NCBI GenBank assembly: GCA_030704615.1
Contig: CM060731.1
Span: 58,322,756-58,386,755, forward strand
DNA length: 64,000 bases
From: Takakia lepidozioides
Taxonomy: Eukaryota; Streptophyta; Takakiopsida; Takakiales; Takakiaceae
Reading direction: 5' to 3'
A program made the translations under genes and the position numbers. Shown piece by piece: positions 34,058 through 45,880 of this stretch (its first letter is position 1; each line of letters starts with the position of its first letter). A model generated the notes under the pieces. It searched no databases. It was not told where the DNA came from and saw only the letters and a list, made by a program, of their open reading frames with translations.

Positions 34058-36542
34058 TTTAATTTACCTTCATCAAACTGGTCCTTCCTCTTCATCTGAA
34101 TTCTGGTCATGCTATCAGCTGCATCGGCACGTTCTTCTTCCACATGGTATAATTCATGTTTCCTGACCTTAATTGAATCTTCCAATTCCATTCTCCTCCC
34201 CCATTCAGTTCTCATGGTAGGTAACAAGAATTCCACTGGAAGTAAAGCTTCCATACCATAAACTAATTGGAATGGTGTATACTTAGTGGTGACTTTATAT
34301 GAAGTCCTGTATGACCACAAAGCTGTCAGCAGCTTTGTATCCCAATCTGTTCTGTTTGCATTTACTATCTTAGCCAAGATAGTACATAGTATTTTGTTGG
34401 TAGCCTCTGCCTGCCCATTACCCTGTGGATAATAAGTTGTACTCTTCCTATTCACAATCATGAACTCTTTAGTCAATAGTTCAATGGTCTCATTAATGAA
34501 GTGACTTCCCTGGTCACTGATAAATTCCAGGGGACAGCCAAATCATGTAAGTATGTTCTCATACAGGAACCTTGCTGTGGACTTAGCTATGTTTAGCTTC
34601 CACCCACTTTGTAGTATAATCAGTGGCTGTGATTATATACTTGTTCTGTGTATTCTTGGTTGGTGGGTTAATTGGTCCAACAAAGTCTAGTCCCCATTTC
34701 TGAAATGGTTCAGTAGGCATCGTAGGATGCAAAGCCATCTTCCCAGATCTCTGCAATGGTCCTAGCCTCTGACACTCATCACAACTCTGACAATACTTGT
34801 GTACATCTTTGAACAAAGTAGCCACCAGTAACCTGCAAGTAGTATCTTTCTACTGGTAGGCTCTTCTCCAAAATGACCTCCAGCCACTCCTTTATGAACT
34901 TCCTCCAAAACTTTATTTACTTTATGGTGGTACAAGCAACGTTTAAGTACTCCATCACGTCCTAGCTTATACATTCTGCCCCCTACCATAGTATAAGGTA
35001 AAGCCTTGATAGCAATTCTCTTCCTCTGCTCTTTTCCATAACTAGGTGGACACTGACCATGAGTAAGGTAGTATCTGATTGGCCACTGCCAATCTAACCA
35101 GGCATCTGCACTTCCCTGCACCTCCACTGCAAATAAACTCGCATCAGGTAATTGGTTGTCTACTCCTGTGGCGGGCTCTCCTGTTGATAGGCGTGACAAG
35201 TGATCTGCCACAAGATGCAAACGGCCAGGCTTATAAACAACTTCGAACTCAAACTCGTGCAAGATTATTAACCACCTTGCTATCCTTCCACTTATCAAGG
35301 GTTTGTTCACCAGATATATCAGAGCCTGGTGATCCACGTAAAACATAAACTTTCTTCCCAATAGGTAATGCCTGAATATCTTGACTGCATAAATCATTGC
35401 CAGTGCTTCTCTTTCAGTTGTGCTATAGTTCCTTTCAGCACTGTTCATCAACCTGCTAGCATAGTACACAGGTGAATCTATATTTCCTGTAACATTTTGG
35501 GCTAACCTGCTCCCAACGCTTCTCCTGAGGCATTACAGTGAACATGAAATACTACATGCCAATGAGGGTTAATCAGCACAGGTGTAGTTGTTACTGACAA
35601 TGTAAGTTCCTCAAAAGCCTGTTGACATTCAGCTGTCCATGCAAACACTACATCTTTCTTCAGAAGCTTGCTCAATGGTGCTGCTCTCTGTGCATATCGT
35701 CTGACAAATCTTCTGTAATAACTAGTTTGTCCAAGGAATCTCCGTAGACTTTTAACATTTACTGGTGGTGGAGAGGCTTTAATGGCCTCTGTCTTTCTGG
35801 GATCCACAAGTAGTCCCCTCTTACACACAATGTGTCCCAAGAGCACCCCTGAGTTCACACAGAAAGTACACTTCTCTGGATTCAGGCCCAGACCTCTCAT
35901 CCTACATCTGGCCAAACATAACTCCAATTTATGCAAGTGCTCATTCTTAGAGCTGTACACACTAAAATCATCCAAGAACACCTGCATGAAATCATCCAGA
36001 TACTCATGAAAAGATTCACTTATCACTCTCTGAAAGGTTGCTGGTGCATTACAAAGTCCAAAAGGCATGACTTTGTATACATAAGCACCCCAGTCTGTGA
36101 TGAAAGTTGTCTTTCCCTGGTCTTCTTCTGCCACTTGCACTTGATTATAACCACTGAAGCCATCCATGAATGAGTACATCTCATGGCCTGCCACAGTGTC
36201 CAATACCGCTTCTGTGAATGCCAAAGGGCAAGGATCTTTCTTCGTGCAAGCATTCAACTTCTTATAGTTCACACAAACTCTCAGTTTACCATTCTTCTTG
36301 GGAACTATCACAATGGGTGACAACCAAGTTGTATACTCTATCGGGTATATAAACTTAGCCTCAACCAACTTCTTGATCTCTTCTCCAACCTTCTGTGCAT
36401 AGTTGGGATTCATTCTGTACCTTGCCTGTTTGATTGGTATTGACCCTGGTTCCGGTTCAATCTTATGCAAACAGATCTCAAGTGGTATCCCTTTTAGATC
36501 CTCGTAGCTCCAAGCAAATACATCTCTATATTTGATGAACAA
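34039..36542 (-). pseudogene. Reverse transcriptase, RNase H and integrase of retroelement A
   Basis: Minus-strand pol. RT (36542-35502) has FAWSYEDLKGIP, YRMNPNYAQKV, the VCVNYKKLN region, MPFGLCNAPATFQ and a catalytic VFLDDFSVYS, where the usual Y of Y-x-D-D is F. RNase H (35469 to about 35100) has REALAMIYAVK and FYVDHQALIY. The integrase zinc finger ends with CQSCDECQ near 34790. The catalytic core has WGLDFVGPI (about 34680) and TYYPQGNGQAEA (about 34440), typical of the D,D-35-E fold, and the C-terminus is cut at 34058 by MULE-1. Stops or frameshifts occur near 35490, 34810 and 34510. The reading direction and order fit Ty3/gypsy. Confidence 0.9.
34058..34066. repeat. Target site duplication of MULE-1, right copy
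   Basis: TTTAATTTA, identical to 20237-20245. Confidence 0.9.
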
Positions 36543-36563
36543 ACTCTTAGCTTCCTCAAAGAA

Positions 36564-37285
36564 TTATGGCTCCAAATCAGCCCCTACCTTCATCATCCTC
36601 GGTTCATCTTCCGTTCCCACATTCACTTCTTTCACCTGCTCATCAGCTGTGATTGTCCAACCAGTCACCACTTCATCCTGTAAACTCATAGTGGCTGGTT
36701 CCTCTAGGATTTCCATTTCTCCCTCTCTTTCTTCATAGAAATGTGGTGGGTAACTGCTTGTTTCACCTTCAATTGGTGTTGCTGTCACTACACCACAGCA
36801 GATACTTTTTAAATCTCGTCATGGAATACCCTGGCCTGTTTCAGCCACGGTCGTCCCAACAATAAGGAGTAAGCTTCCATGACTTCATCCATTTTCAACA
36901 TAGTTACTGTGATCATAAAGATCATTTTTAGAATCTGTATCTTAACTCCTCTTATCAATCCCAATGGCTGTACACTTCTTTGATCTGCCATTGTTACTAT
37001 AAATGGGGCTGGTTTCATGTTACTTAGACCAAGCTTCTGCCTTAATTGGTTTGTCATGATATTCACTCCAGAACCTCCATCAATCAGTACATCAGTTAGT
37101 TCTGTGCTTCCAATTCTCAATTGGATTATTGGCATAGAATCATCAAAGTCCATGACTGTTTCCTGCCCTTCCGGCTTCACATTATAACTGGTCACCTTGC
37201 TGTTCAGGTCTGTGTTCCCTGTCACATGGGCAATTCGATTGATTGCTTGATACAGCCTGTGTTTACAATAAGGTGCCACAGCCAA
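36564..37285 (-). pseudogene. Aspartic protease region of retroelement A
   Basis: The frame 37285-36809 contains MPIIQLRIGS and DVLIDGGSGVNIM, with the protease active site in the form D-G-G-S-G rather than the usual D-(S/T)-G. The flap and C-terminal motif AYSLLLGRPWLKQ follow, as in plant Ty3/gypsy proteases. A linker (36788-36564) leads into RT after frame interruptions. Confidence 0.8.
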
Positions 37286-37388
37286 TAGTTGTCCAATGGT
37301 AATCTCCGCTTTGGACTGACATATTACTTAAGCCAAAGTCCCTTCATTACTCTGCATGTCTGCAGCTTCTTCTTCCCTTCATCCTCAC

Positions 37389-39571
37389 TCACTTCCTCTT
37401 CTCTTTCAGAATCAGAGGAATGTTAGGAATATCAGTACTCTTCTGCATTTCCCTTATGGTATCTGTCACTTCCTTGTGCAGTTCCTTCTCATCTCTCCAA
37501 GCCTCATCATTTTTAGGCACATCACTGCCATCTTCATTATCATCATCTTCCTCATCTATTGGAGGTATTAATTTAGCTTTGCTTCTGGTTACTATCATTG
37601 TACTCACTTTTGGTACAACACATGGCCTAACCATGTGAGCTGCCACCACTGGGCCCTCATTCACAGGAGCTCTCATCTCATTCTGGTGTCTAATCCAGAA
37701 TGAACAGGCTGCCTTGCGATGTCCTGCCTGATTACAATAGTAACACAGTTCTTCACCATTGGGTCCTCGCCCTTGGTCTGCTCTAGGATTATTTCTGTAA
37801 TCCTGATTCCCTGGCTGGTAATTCCCCCTTATATTACCCTGATAGTTGCCCCTGGAATTTCCTTGGTAATTCCCTCTTGGATTACCTCTCCCTTCCATAC
37901 CATTGTTATAACCACCAGGCCTACCATAGTGGTCCTGATCACTGTTTCTTCTTGGCTGGGGCTGCACTTGATGCACCCTTACTTGCATAGGTTCTCTTGC
38001 AGCTGTCCTTCTGTTGTAGTAACAATTCTCAGTAGAATGGTTATCCATTTTACAGATAGTACAATGTTTCTCCTTCATGTGGCATTCAGTGGTGGTATGG
38101 CCTTCATTCTGGCACTTTGCACACCAAACACCCTTCCTCCAATGTGTTGCAGCCTCTATGGCATACTTCTTCAAGATTTCTTCTAATCTTTTCTCATAGT
38201 TATCCCTCTTCAACTTTTCCTTCCTCTTACTCTTCATTTTCAACTCTTGCTCTTCTTCCTCATCTGACTCATCCTCAGAGTCCTCATCATCCCTTTTCTC
38301 TCTCCTGAGCATTCCCAATTGCTCAATTCTATTTGCTGTTTCAAATGCCTCCTCCACTGTATTATGGGGTAACATATCCACTTTCTTTTGCAACTCCGGT
38401 CTTAGTCCACTCACAAACCAAGTCTTCTGTAAACCTGGTGCTGGTACTGCAGCCAGCTTTTTCATCTCAATTCCATCTTTTCCATATACTCCTCAACAGT
38501 TTCATGTTTCTTTTGCTTTAACTGTTGTAAACTTCCATACACTTCATCCTCAGTTTTACTTGTCCTGAACCTATTTCGGAATGCTGTATTCAAGCCATTC
38601 CAGGTTAGGAAATGATTATCAGGGAATCTTGCATACCATTCATTTGCTTTCTTTATAAGTGAACAAGGAAACAGTCTCATCTTGGCATCATCGCCATTCT
38701 CATTGTTCACAATACACATGTGCTCAAATTGGCTAATGTGTACATCAGGATCCCCTTTCCCTGAATATATTGGAAAATGTGGTTTTGCCCGTGTTGGTTG
38801 CAACGCCATCTGTGGCCCTACCTTCTGTCCACTGATAGATGTTGGCCCCCTTGCTGGTGCTGGTCCTTGAGGACCTGTTGTAGTTGTGGTGGAACTTCCA
38901 CCAAGTGCAGGCCCTTGAGCACTCCCTACTACTGGCCCCACTATATTCACAGTATTCCCAGCTCCAGTTGCACTACTTCCCACACTCCCTGTCCCCCCAG
39001 AGCCAGATCCAGGCTGCCCGCCTGATCCCCCTGAACCGACACCTTCGTTGGCCTGTGATCCAAGTGCTCCACTTGATCCAGGTCCAACGGGTTGGGATGT
39101 CCTGGTTGTAGTCTCAACCTCAGCTGTTGGGTCTACTTCTTCATTCATGTAACTCAACTGCAATGGTGTTGGAGAGTCTGAACTCTCCGTTGGCTCTGCC
39201 ACATCCTCTCCTCCTTCTTCGTCTTCCGTCTCAGAAACTGGAGTTCTTGCTTTTGGTGTTCCATGCCAACTCTTATCAAAGATTTCTGTCAAATCTTTTA
39301 TCCAGGGATGTACCTCAGATCTTTCACCTCGTGGTTGATCTTCTTCATGTACCAATTCCCTTAATCTTTCTTGCAAAGAAAAAGAAGGAGTGACATCCAA
39401 CTCTAGTTCTTCCGGTATGGGTGATGTACTCTCTGATCTTAATGGTGTAAGAGGTCCAGATGATTCCCCTATGTCTATTCCTTTCTCCCAAAGATATGGA
39501 TAATTAGCTTTCAGATAACTTTCTCTTTTTGCTGAATATCTCTGGAGTATAGCTTCTTTTTCATCACTCAT
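37389..39571 (-). pseudogene. Gag of retroelement A
   Basis: The frame 39571-38462 starts MSDEKEAILQRY, continues through a Gly/Ser/Thr-rich linker and reaches the retrotransposon gag core (HFPIYSGKGDPDVHISQF, NEWYARFPDNHFLTW, RFRTSKTEDEVYGSL). The next frame (38465-37389) continues the gag (GLQKTWFVSGLRPELQKK), an acidic and a basic stretch, an Asn/Gly/Arg-rich region with repeated GNYQGN, and two zinc knuckles (CAKCQNEGHTTTEC near 38120; CYYCNQAGHRKAAC near 37740). The two frames overlap as ATGA at 38462-38465. Gag packages the RNA into particles. Confidence 0.85.
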
Positions 39572-39606
39572 GTCCCATGTCTTTCATTTCTTTGATATGG
39601 CAATAA

Positions 39607-40344
39607 TCAAAACTCTCTTCTGTAGTATCTCTCGTATATGCCTGGGTTTCTTTCAAGCTTCAATGCACCCTTGGCTATACTAGAAGTCTTCGTTACCATA
39701 TAACCATATGGCAAACAAGTCTGGAAAGCTGTTCTTGGTGTGAGTTTGATCCACAAAATATCCTTTGGAATCCAATTCTTTACTAGTACAAGCTCCTCAT
39801 GCATATGAGTATAAACATTCACCTTCCTTTCCTCCCAGCCTTCAAACTCTACTCGCTTAATGGATAGCAATGCTATCACATAAACCAGTGTTGGTAACCA
39901 ACGTGCTCTTCCTCTACAGGCCACCTGATAAATCTTTATCACTCCTTTCTCCAGACCCCACTCAGGGTCAGCATCATGCACTCTCTTAAGAATGTTTTCT
40001 TTACAACCGTCTGGCAATTCCAAGAACCTCTGAAAGAATTGTTTGGACAATCTTTCATTCTCGGTTTCACAGGGAATTTGATTCACATCCAATTCTTTAA
40101 TTCTCCAACCACCATGATCCCACCAGATGCCTGTCACATCTGGTTGTTCATGACCCAGTTCCCCAATATGGTCGCCAAATGTCGGACGGCTTTTACTCAC
40201 CCATCCCTTCGCTATCCGAGGTGGAAACTCCAAGATAGAAGAGTTGGATATCTCTAAGCACTCAGCCCGCTCAGAACAATCAGTCAGACCTGCAGCTAGT
40301 GAATCATGGTTGTGCTTCCTATTTGTATTCCTTCTTGCCTTCAT
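39607..40344 (-). CDS. ORF1 of retroelement A, upstream of gag
   Basis: An uninterrupted frame of 245 codons ends YERYYRREF just before gag. Its nominal ATG at 40344 lies inside the 5' LTR, and the frame reads through the LTR end (40180) and the primer binding site. The true initiation point is therefore uncertain; the body from about 40130 down (WWDHGGWRIKELDV, LPDGCKENILKRVHD) looks like a real protein. Extra genes before gag are known in Ogre-type Ty3/gypsy elements. The function is unknown. Confidence 0.5.
   Translation of the reverse strand: MKARRNTNRKHNHDSLAAGLTDCSERAECLEISNSSILEFPPRIAKGWVSKSRPTFGDHIGELGHEQPDVTGIWWDHGGWRIKELDVNQIPCETENERLSKQFFQRFLELPDGCKENILKRVHDADPEWGLEKGVIKIYQVACRGRARWLPTLVYVIALLSIKRVEFEGWEERKVNVYTHMHEELVLVKNWIPKDILWIKLTPRTAFQTCLPYGYMVTKTSSIAKGALKLERNPGIYERYYRREF
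40161..40179 (-). other. Primer binding site-like sequence of retroelement A
   Basis: Directly after the LTR end (minus-strand ...CGACA) comes TTTGGCGACCATATTGGGG. This resembles the TGGCGCCGTTGCCGGGGA type used by many plant Tat/Athila-like elements. It marks the LTR/internal junction. Confidence 0.6.
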
Positions 40345-40570
40345 GTTATCAATTTACCCTTCCGTGTATACTGAAGCATCAAATTGCTTCAGTATCTACT
40401 AGGTTCCAGTTAATCATGCATTCATTCCACAACTTCACTCATGTCTCTCTACACAATGTGATTGTATCGAATAAGTATCAGATTATGATTTATCAGGTAT
40501 CAGGCCAATGCCATGGTGACACTAATCTGCCCTACAATATCACTACAGCTTTGCATGTACAAGCATCTAC
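40180..40570 (-). repeat. 5' LTR of retroelement A, first piece
   Basis: It starts TGTCGGACGGCTTTTACTC, matching the start of the retroelement B LTR at 59508, and runs to GCATCTAC where MULE-2 is inserted. The LTR resumes at 51204. Confidence 0.9.
40563..40570. repeat. Target site duplication of MULE-2, left copy
   Basis: GCATCTAC, repeated at 51204-51211. The intact 3' LTR of the same retroelement has one copy of this sequence (near 15090), which proves the duplication. Confidence 0.9.
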
Positions 40571-41183
40571 GGGGGTTGTTATTCCATATGCACAGGTTGC
40601 GTGCATGCATGCACAAAATCCCTTATTATATATGCATGTGACAAATTTGTATGCACACATTGTAGATTGTATGCAGTGGAGTTATATAACATAGAATACG
40701 ACGTATTTATTGCATATGCAAATGTTACATCATATGTATATAGAAAAAAATAAAATAAAAATCTTAGCTAACAAAATCAGTAGTCAATGGTCAAAGATGC
40801 ATGTGACCACTAACTCCAACTAATGCACCACCTTAAACTGAAGAGAATACAAGATCCCTTGCCAAAGTAATAGTTTGCAAACTTGTATTCAAGGAAAACA
40901 GTTTCATATTAACCAAAATATGAACTTTTGTACTAACAAATGCATATGTGTCATGTTTGGAACCACCACATTGCATGTCTGTTTGTAATGCCAAGCAGTT
41001 CTATAATTTGAAAACTTGTATGACAGGTACACAAGTTCCATTTTAACCAAAATAGGAACTTCTGTACTAACAAATGCTATGTGTCATGTTTGGAATAAAG
41101 TAGTAACAAGATAATTACATGTCACATGCATGAAAATGAACGGCACAAGTTAGAGGTTCTTTTTTTGTGCATTTCATGTGTCA
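40571..41183. other. AT-rich left subterminal region of MULE-2
   Basis: No gene seen. An imperfect direct repeat of about 90 bp is present at about 40868-40960 and 41005-41100; both carry AACCAAAATA and ACTAACAAATGC and end GTGTCATGTTTGGAA. Confidence 0.6.
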
Positions 41184-44100
41184 CTAAGAAGTTGAACTAG
41201 GGTCCTTCTTTAGCATAGCCCTAACCTCTAACTGGCTAAGGGAAGGTTGGTGGATCTCATAAGCCCCGGCGCATCCTAGATGCACGTTGTACATGAAGTA
41301 CATGTGCTTACAAGGTAGATATGTTTGTTTTTTCTTCTTGACAGATAGCTCATCAAAGTCGGGACAATCACAAGATGGAAACTGACCAATGTATACATTG
41401 TAAACCAATCCTGCTCTGGTAGATCCCTCTGTTTGTAGCTGGTAAATTCTCCCATAACCTGGCTGAGGCACGTTTCTGAATCCACGAACCTCAGCAATAA
41501 GAGTCTCCGCTGACTCTTGGCGACTCAAGTGTCGAGGAGTCGGATCCCGATGCCGAATGCGCACCCCATAGCGTATAGTGGGATACTTACCCACAGGAAG
41601 GACAACACCTTGATGAATATGTTGTTCCACTGGAAGTGGTCCCCCAGGAAAGTTCGGATCAGGAACGTTGGGAGGATGGACTAGTCGAAAACCTGCAAGG
41701 GTCAAGTTGTCCACCTCTTCTTGTGTAAGGTTGGTTCCAACCTTCACAGGCCACACGTTAGGTATACCCGGTTTTCCCAAGCAATAGGATGGCACGGTCC
41801 CTCCAACACACGACAAAACATCTGTGGGGCAAAACCAAAAAACTTGCAGTTTTGGTTCTTTCATGTTCGGTGCTAGTAACTTGCCAGTGAAGCAAGGTGC
41901 AGGACTTCCTTTACCTTTCCTGATGAGTGCTTTGCATTTATCTTTGGAAACTCCAACCAAGGTAGAACAACGAACCATGGAAGTAGGACCTGTCCGCTAA
42001 ATCCTGAACAATGCATCGGAAAAGTCTTGTGTCTCTCTCACTGGATTTCCCCATTGCATTGGCTGAGGAGGGATAGCAACATGTGGATTTGTCTCACAGA
42101 AAGTTGAAGAACCAGGAATGTCATGACTTGATTTGGAGCTGACAAACCTAGATGGCTGGTGTGGACTGGGCATCCCAGTGGCGCGCACTGGAACAGTCTT
42201 TACATTCATATCACACCTCCAAGATTCGTTTGGCCCACCATGCTCATCGCCTAACTTGCGTTTGACTGGAATAGTGCGATTGTCTCCCTCCAATTGAACC
42301 CCCCTTGTGTGCATGGGTGTTCTAGCTACTATGCCACGTACAACCTTACCCATTTTTGCTGGGCTATTAGATCTAGCTGCTTGACGCAACATGAGCTCCT
42401 CTTTGTCGGGCCCCGTCCCCCATGTCTTTCCTGTGGTGTGCCTGTAAAATGTTGCCTGCTGCAAAAGAGCTCGTGACATGTCATGCATGGTGGCCTCATA
42501 TAGATCCACCTTCATTTTTTTCCCATTGCCTGCTGTCTTCCACCAAGCAGAATGGACTGCCTCAGACAAATTAGTGGTAGGCATATTTGCATCTGCCTCC
42601 ACATCCATGTCCTCTCTCATCCATTGGCCCCACATTCGATATCTGTAGTGCCACCATGCAAGCCATGAATCCAGTTTTGGCAGACTCTTTTCTGTGCATG
42701 CTCCTGAAGAGAGCCACCAAGCCCGAATTGCAATGTATGTGGTTGTAGCATCCTCCAAGGTAGCACTATCTTTCCATTCATAACAGAGCCGAGTGTGCCT
42801 TTCACGGAAGTCCTCCAAGATATAGTCATTGGTGTGTCTTCGGAGGCTTTCAGCCCAATGATATAAACATGTTCTTTCTTTACCTTCCATCGGGACATTG
42901 GGATCAGATCCATAAACCCTTCAAACAGTAGCCCAATTCGCTCCTGCTGCATCCGCCATGAAGCCAGCAAAATTTGGTTTGTTCAAGCCAGCAAGTTTTG
43001 CTTGTTCATTGATCATCTCCCAGAATAACACCTGAGCATCTGCATCCTCTGTTTTCATATCACAAATGGCAATGGTCATCATTTGCTTGACATATGGTTC
43101 ATAGACATGACACGCAAGAGTTGTCCAATCCTTGATGCGTTTGACATGGTCAAATACTACCCAACTTGTGCGTAGATCCCCCTCACTCATGCGACGCACA
43201 AGATCAACACCACTCCCGGGACCAGCAACAGACATCTTGAAAACATGGGGGAGATGAGAAGTATGCTGGCCTGGAAGGAGATTGCTGTGAATGAAATGGT
43301 ATGTACTCAGACACTTCAACTCCAATATGGACATGATGGAATTGACACGTGCAGATGCGACCTTGTTTTTCACATTGGGGCTACAAACATGGGCAAACTC
43401 TTCAAGAATATCTTCCAAAGCCTCTCCCTCAAGACGTACTGTCTCTGTGCCATCAGCCACAAGAACTCGATCAATCAAGAGCTTTTGGGCCATTGACAAG
43501 GAAATAGCTCCCGGGGTCGACCATGGCTTCATCTTAACGTGCTCTTGAATCATGCTTGATGCATTTTCCGCAGCCTCTCTATTCTCGCCCTTGGCACATG
43601 GATGGTTATGAAACCCAACGTGAACTGCAACACGTGTATATGTTGGAAAGGAACTTGTGACATAGTACATTCTTGCCCCACAATGCGCCTCACAGAAAGG
43701 TCTTTCTTTGCAGAAACTACACTTGAACTGGTTGAATGGAACTTGGGCTCCTGCAATGAACACCTTGTCTGCATTGCCTTCCCAATAGCGGTCATTCCGT
43801 TCTCCTTCTTTCTTGAAGAAGGGGCAAGTGCTGCTTTGACATATGAGCTTTCCAACACAAAGAACCTTACTACATTTCACATGATCTGGAACACCAGACA
43901 TATTGTAGGTATTGGTCTTGCACCAAGGATGACCATCAAACTTGCGGTCCATGCCTTGGAGGGACTGTGAACCACGGTCCGTACGTAGTTTGACCACGGG
44001 GGGGAGTTCGTGGATCACTTTTCCATCAAAAGCTCGAGGAAGACACCGAACACGATGCACTGGAATGTGACTATAGTCCAAGGTAGAAAGCTCTCCTTTT

Positions 44101-44726
44101 GATCCATTCCTCCGAGCAGTGGCCAAGATACTCAAAATGGACAATACACCAGAAGGAAATGCAGATGTAGCCTCCCCTGCTAGTCGTGGAGATGAAGATA
44201 AACCCCTCGCAGATTCGCAACAATCAGATGTGGTGTTGTCCAATGGAGTTTTCTGAGGCTTCATGTCGTGAAGCAAGACCGTATGAGCAGATGAGGAAGG
44301 TTGAGATCCACAAAATACACTCTTAGAAACCTCAACACAATCCGAATTATGAGACCCCAAGCTCGCCGAATCTGCAACCTCCTCCTTCAATTTACAACTC
44401 CCATTTGTTGCAGCTTGATCGTTCTTTCTTGCAATAGAAGTGTGCCTCTCATCATGTGACTGTGTATAGCTCGTACCTGTGACACGGTACTTGGAGAAAA
44501 TGTCTGGAAACAACTCCCATTGCTTTTGGCCGTCATTGAAAACTGGAAGCAACACTGTGGAGGCATCATCATCTCCATCATCCTCCAAAAAAACTGAACC
44601 CGGAACAAGTTTGAATCTATTGCATAACCAAGGTTCTGGGATAATGCACTTGTTTCCATTGCAAGGATAACGAACCACTTTTGCATCAGGTGGACATGAA
44701 AGCACTGCATATTTTGGTGTAGACAT
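41184..44726 (-). pseudogene. Mutator-like transposase of MULE-2 (two in-frame stops, no frameshift)
   Basis: One continuous intronless frame of about 1,180 codons, interrupted only by TGA at 42921-42923 and TAG at 41997-41999. Order: N-terminal domain with CNGNKCIIPEPWLCNRF; GCM-type finger (HPWCKTN, SKVLCVGKLIC, KCSFCKERPFCEAHC, HVGFHNHP); DDE core with VVFDHVKRI, FMADAAGANW, CLYHWAESL and the Glu segment TLEDATTTYIAIRAWW; a basic, Pro-rich linker; a Cys-rich segment (CSTLVGVSKDKC...PCFTGK...FWFCPTDVLSC); and the SWIM finger CDCPDF...PCKHMYFMY near 41350-41270. The first stop replaces an Arg of MULE-1 (CGA to TGA fits). This is the better preserved of the two transposases and the best template for the family. 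Confidence 0.85.
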
Positions 44727-45860
44727 TTGGCAATGCCCTCAAAGTTTGAGAGAAGATGCAAAATGAATGAAAGCGCACATCTTGCAAGACCTTATGCAAA
44801 TACATTAAATGGCTTACATTACTTATGTGTATCATCAATCTAGAAGGTCCAAATTTTTTGAGGCATGTGCTCCATCCATATTATTCTCTGACAGAAACAA
44901 CTAAATGGACTATCCCCTATTTTTAGGACGACGGTGCCGTTGTGAGATCTTAGAATCCAATGTACTGCTTTCTTCTTATGAGCATATGAAACATAAATGC
45001 TCTACATGTTTCCACTTATTTTACAACCAATCGTTGATTAATCGTCCAACTATGAACTGACACACTAGACGACACAATTTATTTACAATCAAATCCCATG
45101 ACATGTATGTTGATTCATGTATGAGTAATGAGTACAAGTATTTGTGGCGACAATTGACTCTAAAACCAATAAATTGATTAAGACACCCATAACAAAATAT
45201 TTAGTTACTTTATCACTTACTTTATATTGTATTATGAAGGCGCCGCCACAAAGTAACATGTCAAAAGCACTAACGCCAGAGTGTATAAAAAAGGTTCACA
45301 TTTCAGATTTGGCCAATTTGGCCTTTGTAAGGCCTTAGCCTTCGCCCCCGCTCTCCTTGGCGGGGGCAGGTTTGAACCCGCAACCTTGTAAAAAATACAC
45401 CACAACCTTACCAACAAGCCATGCTCTATTCAATGGAACAACCTCTACTTTTTTGTTAATAAACTGTTTCTATTCAGTTAAACTTGTTGCCATTACTACA
45501 TGACTAACCCGGTATCATTACTACACTAACGTAGTCTAGTATACTTGCACATTATCCCTTGCCACTCCCCCAAACAAACACACACAAACTACACAAGCAC
45601 TTAACACGTCTCTAGTCTCTACACCCTGGAGACTCCCGTTGCGAAGAGGAGACGGAGGCGCCGCATCTCGGCCTTATACTATACCACCCCGAGGCAATGA
45701 GCTCTTGCGACGATGGGGAGGAAGAAGGACACTCGAGGGGGAGGCGTTGCTGGTGGTGGTGGTGGTAGAGGCAAGCTGCGGACGGAGAAGGTAAGCTGTA
45801 GTTTTGTTTTTTTTCATGACCTGTACTTAGGCGTATGCGCCATCGCATAAGCCCCACCAA
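44727..45860. other. Upstream region of the MULE-2 transposase
   Basis: AT-rich spacer without a recognised gene, apart from the SINE-like piece at 45348-45425. From about 45620 on the G+C content rises and leads into the palindrome array. Confidence 0.5.
45348..45425 (-). repeat. tRNA-derived SINE-like piece in MULE-2
   Basis: The minus strand reads GGCTTGTTGGTAAGGTTG and, after a spacer, GGTTGCGGGTTCAAACCTGC, a box A and box B at tRNA-like spacing. The anticodon arm is not convincing and the flanks do not form an acceptor stem, so a SINE head or tRNA relic is preferred over a gene. Confidence 0.5.
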
Positions 45861-45880
45861 GCTGCTCCTAATCTAGCACC

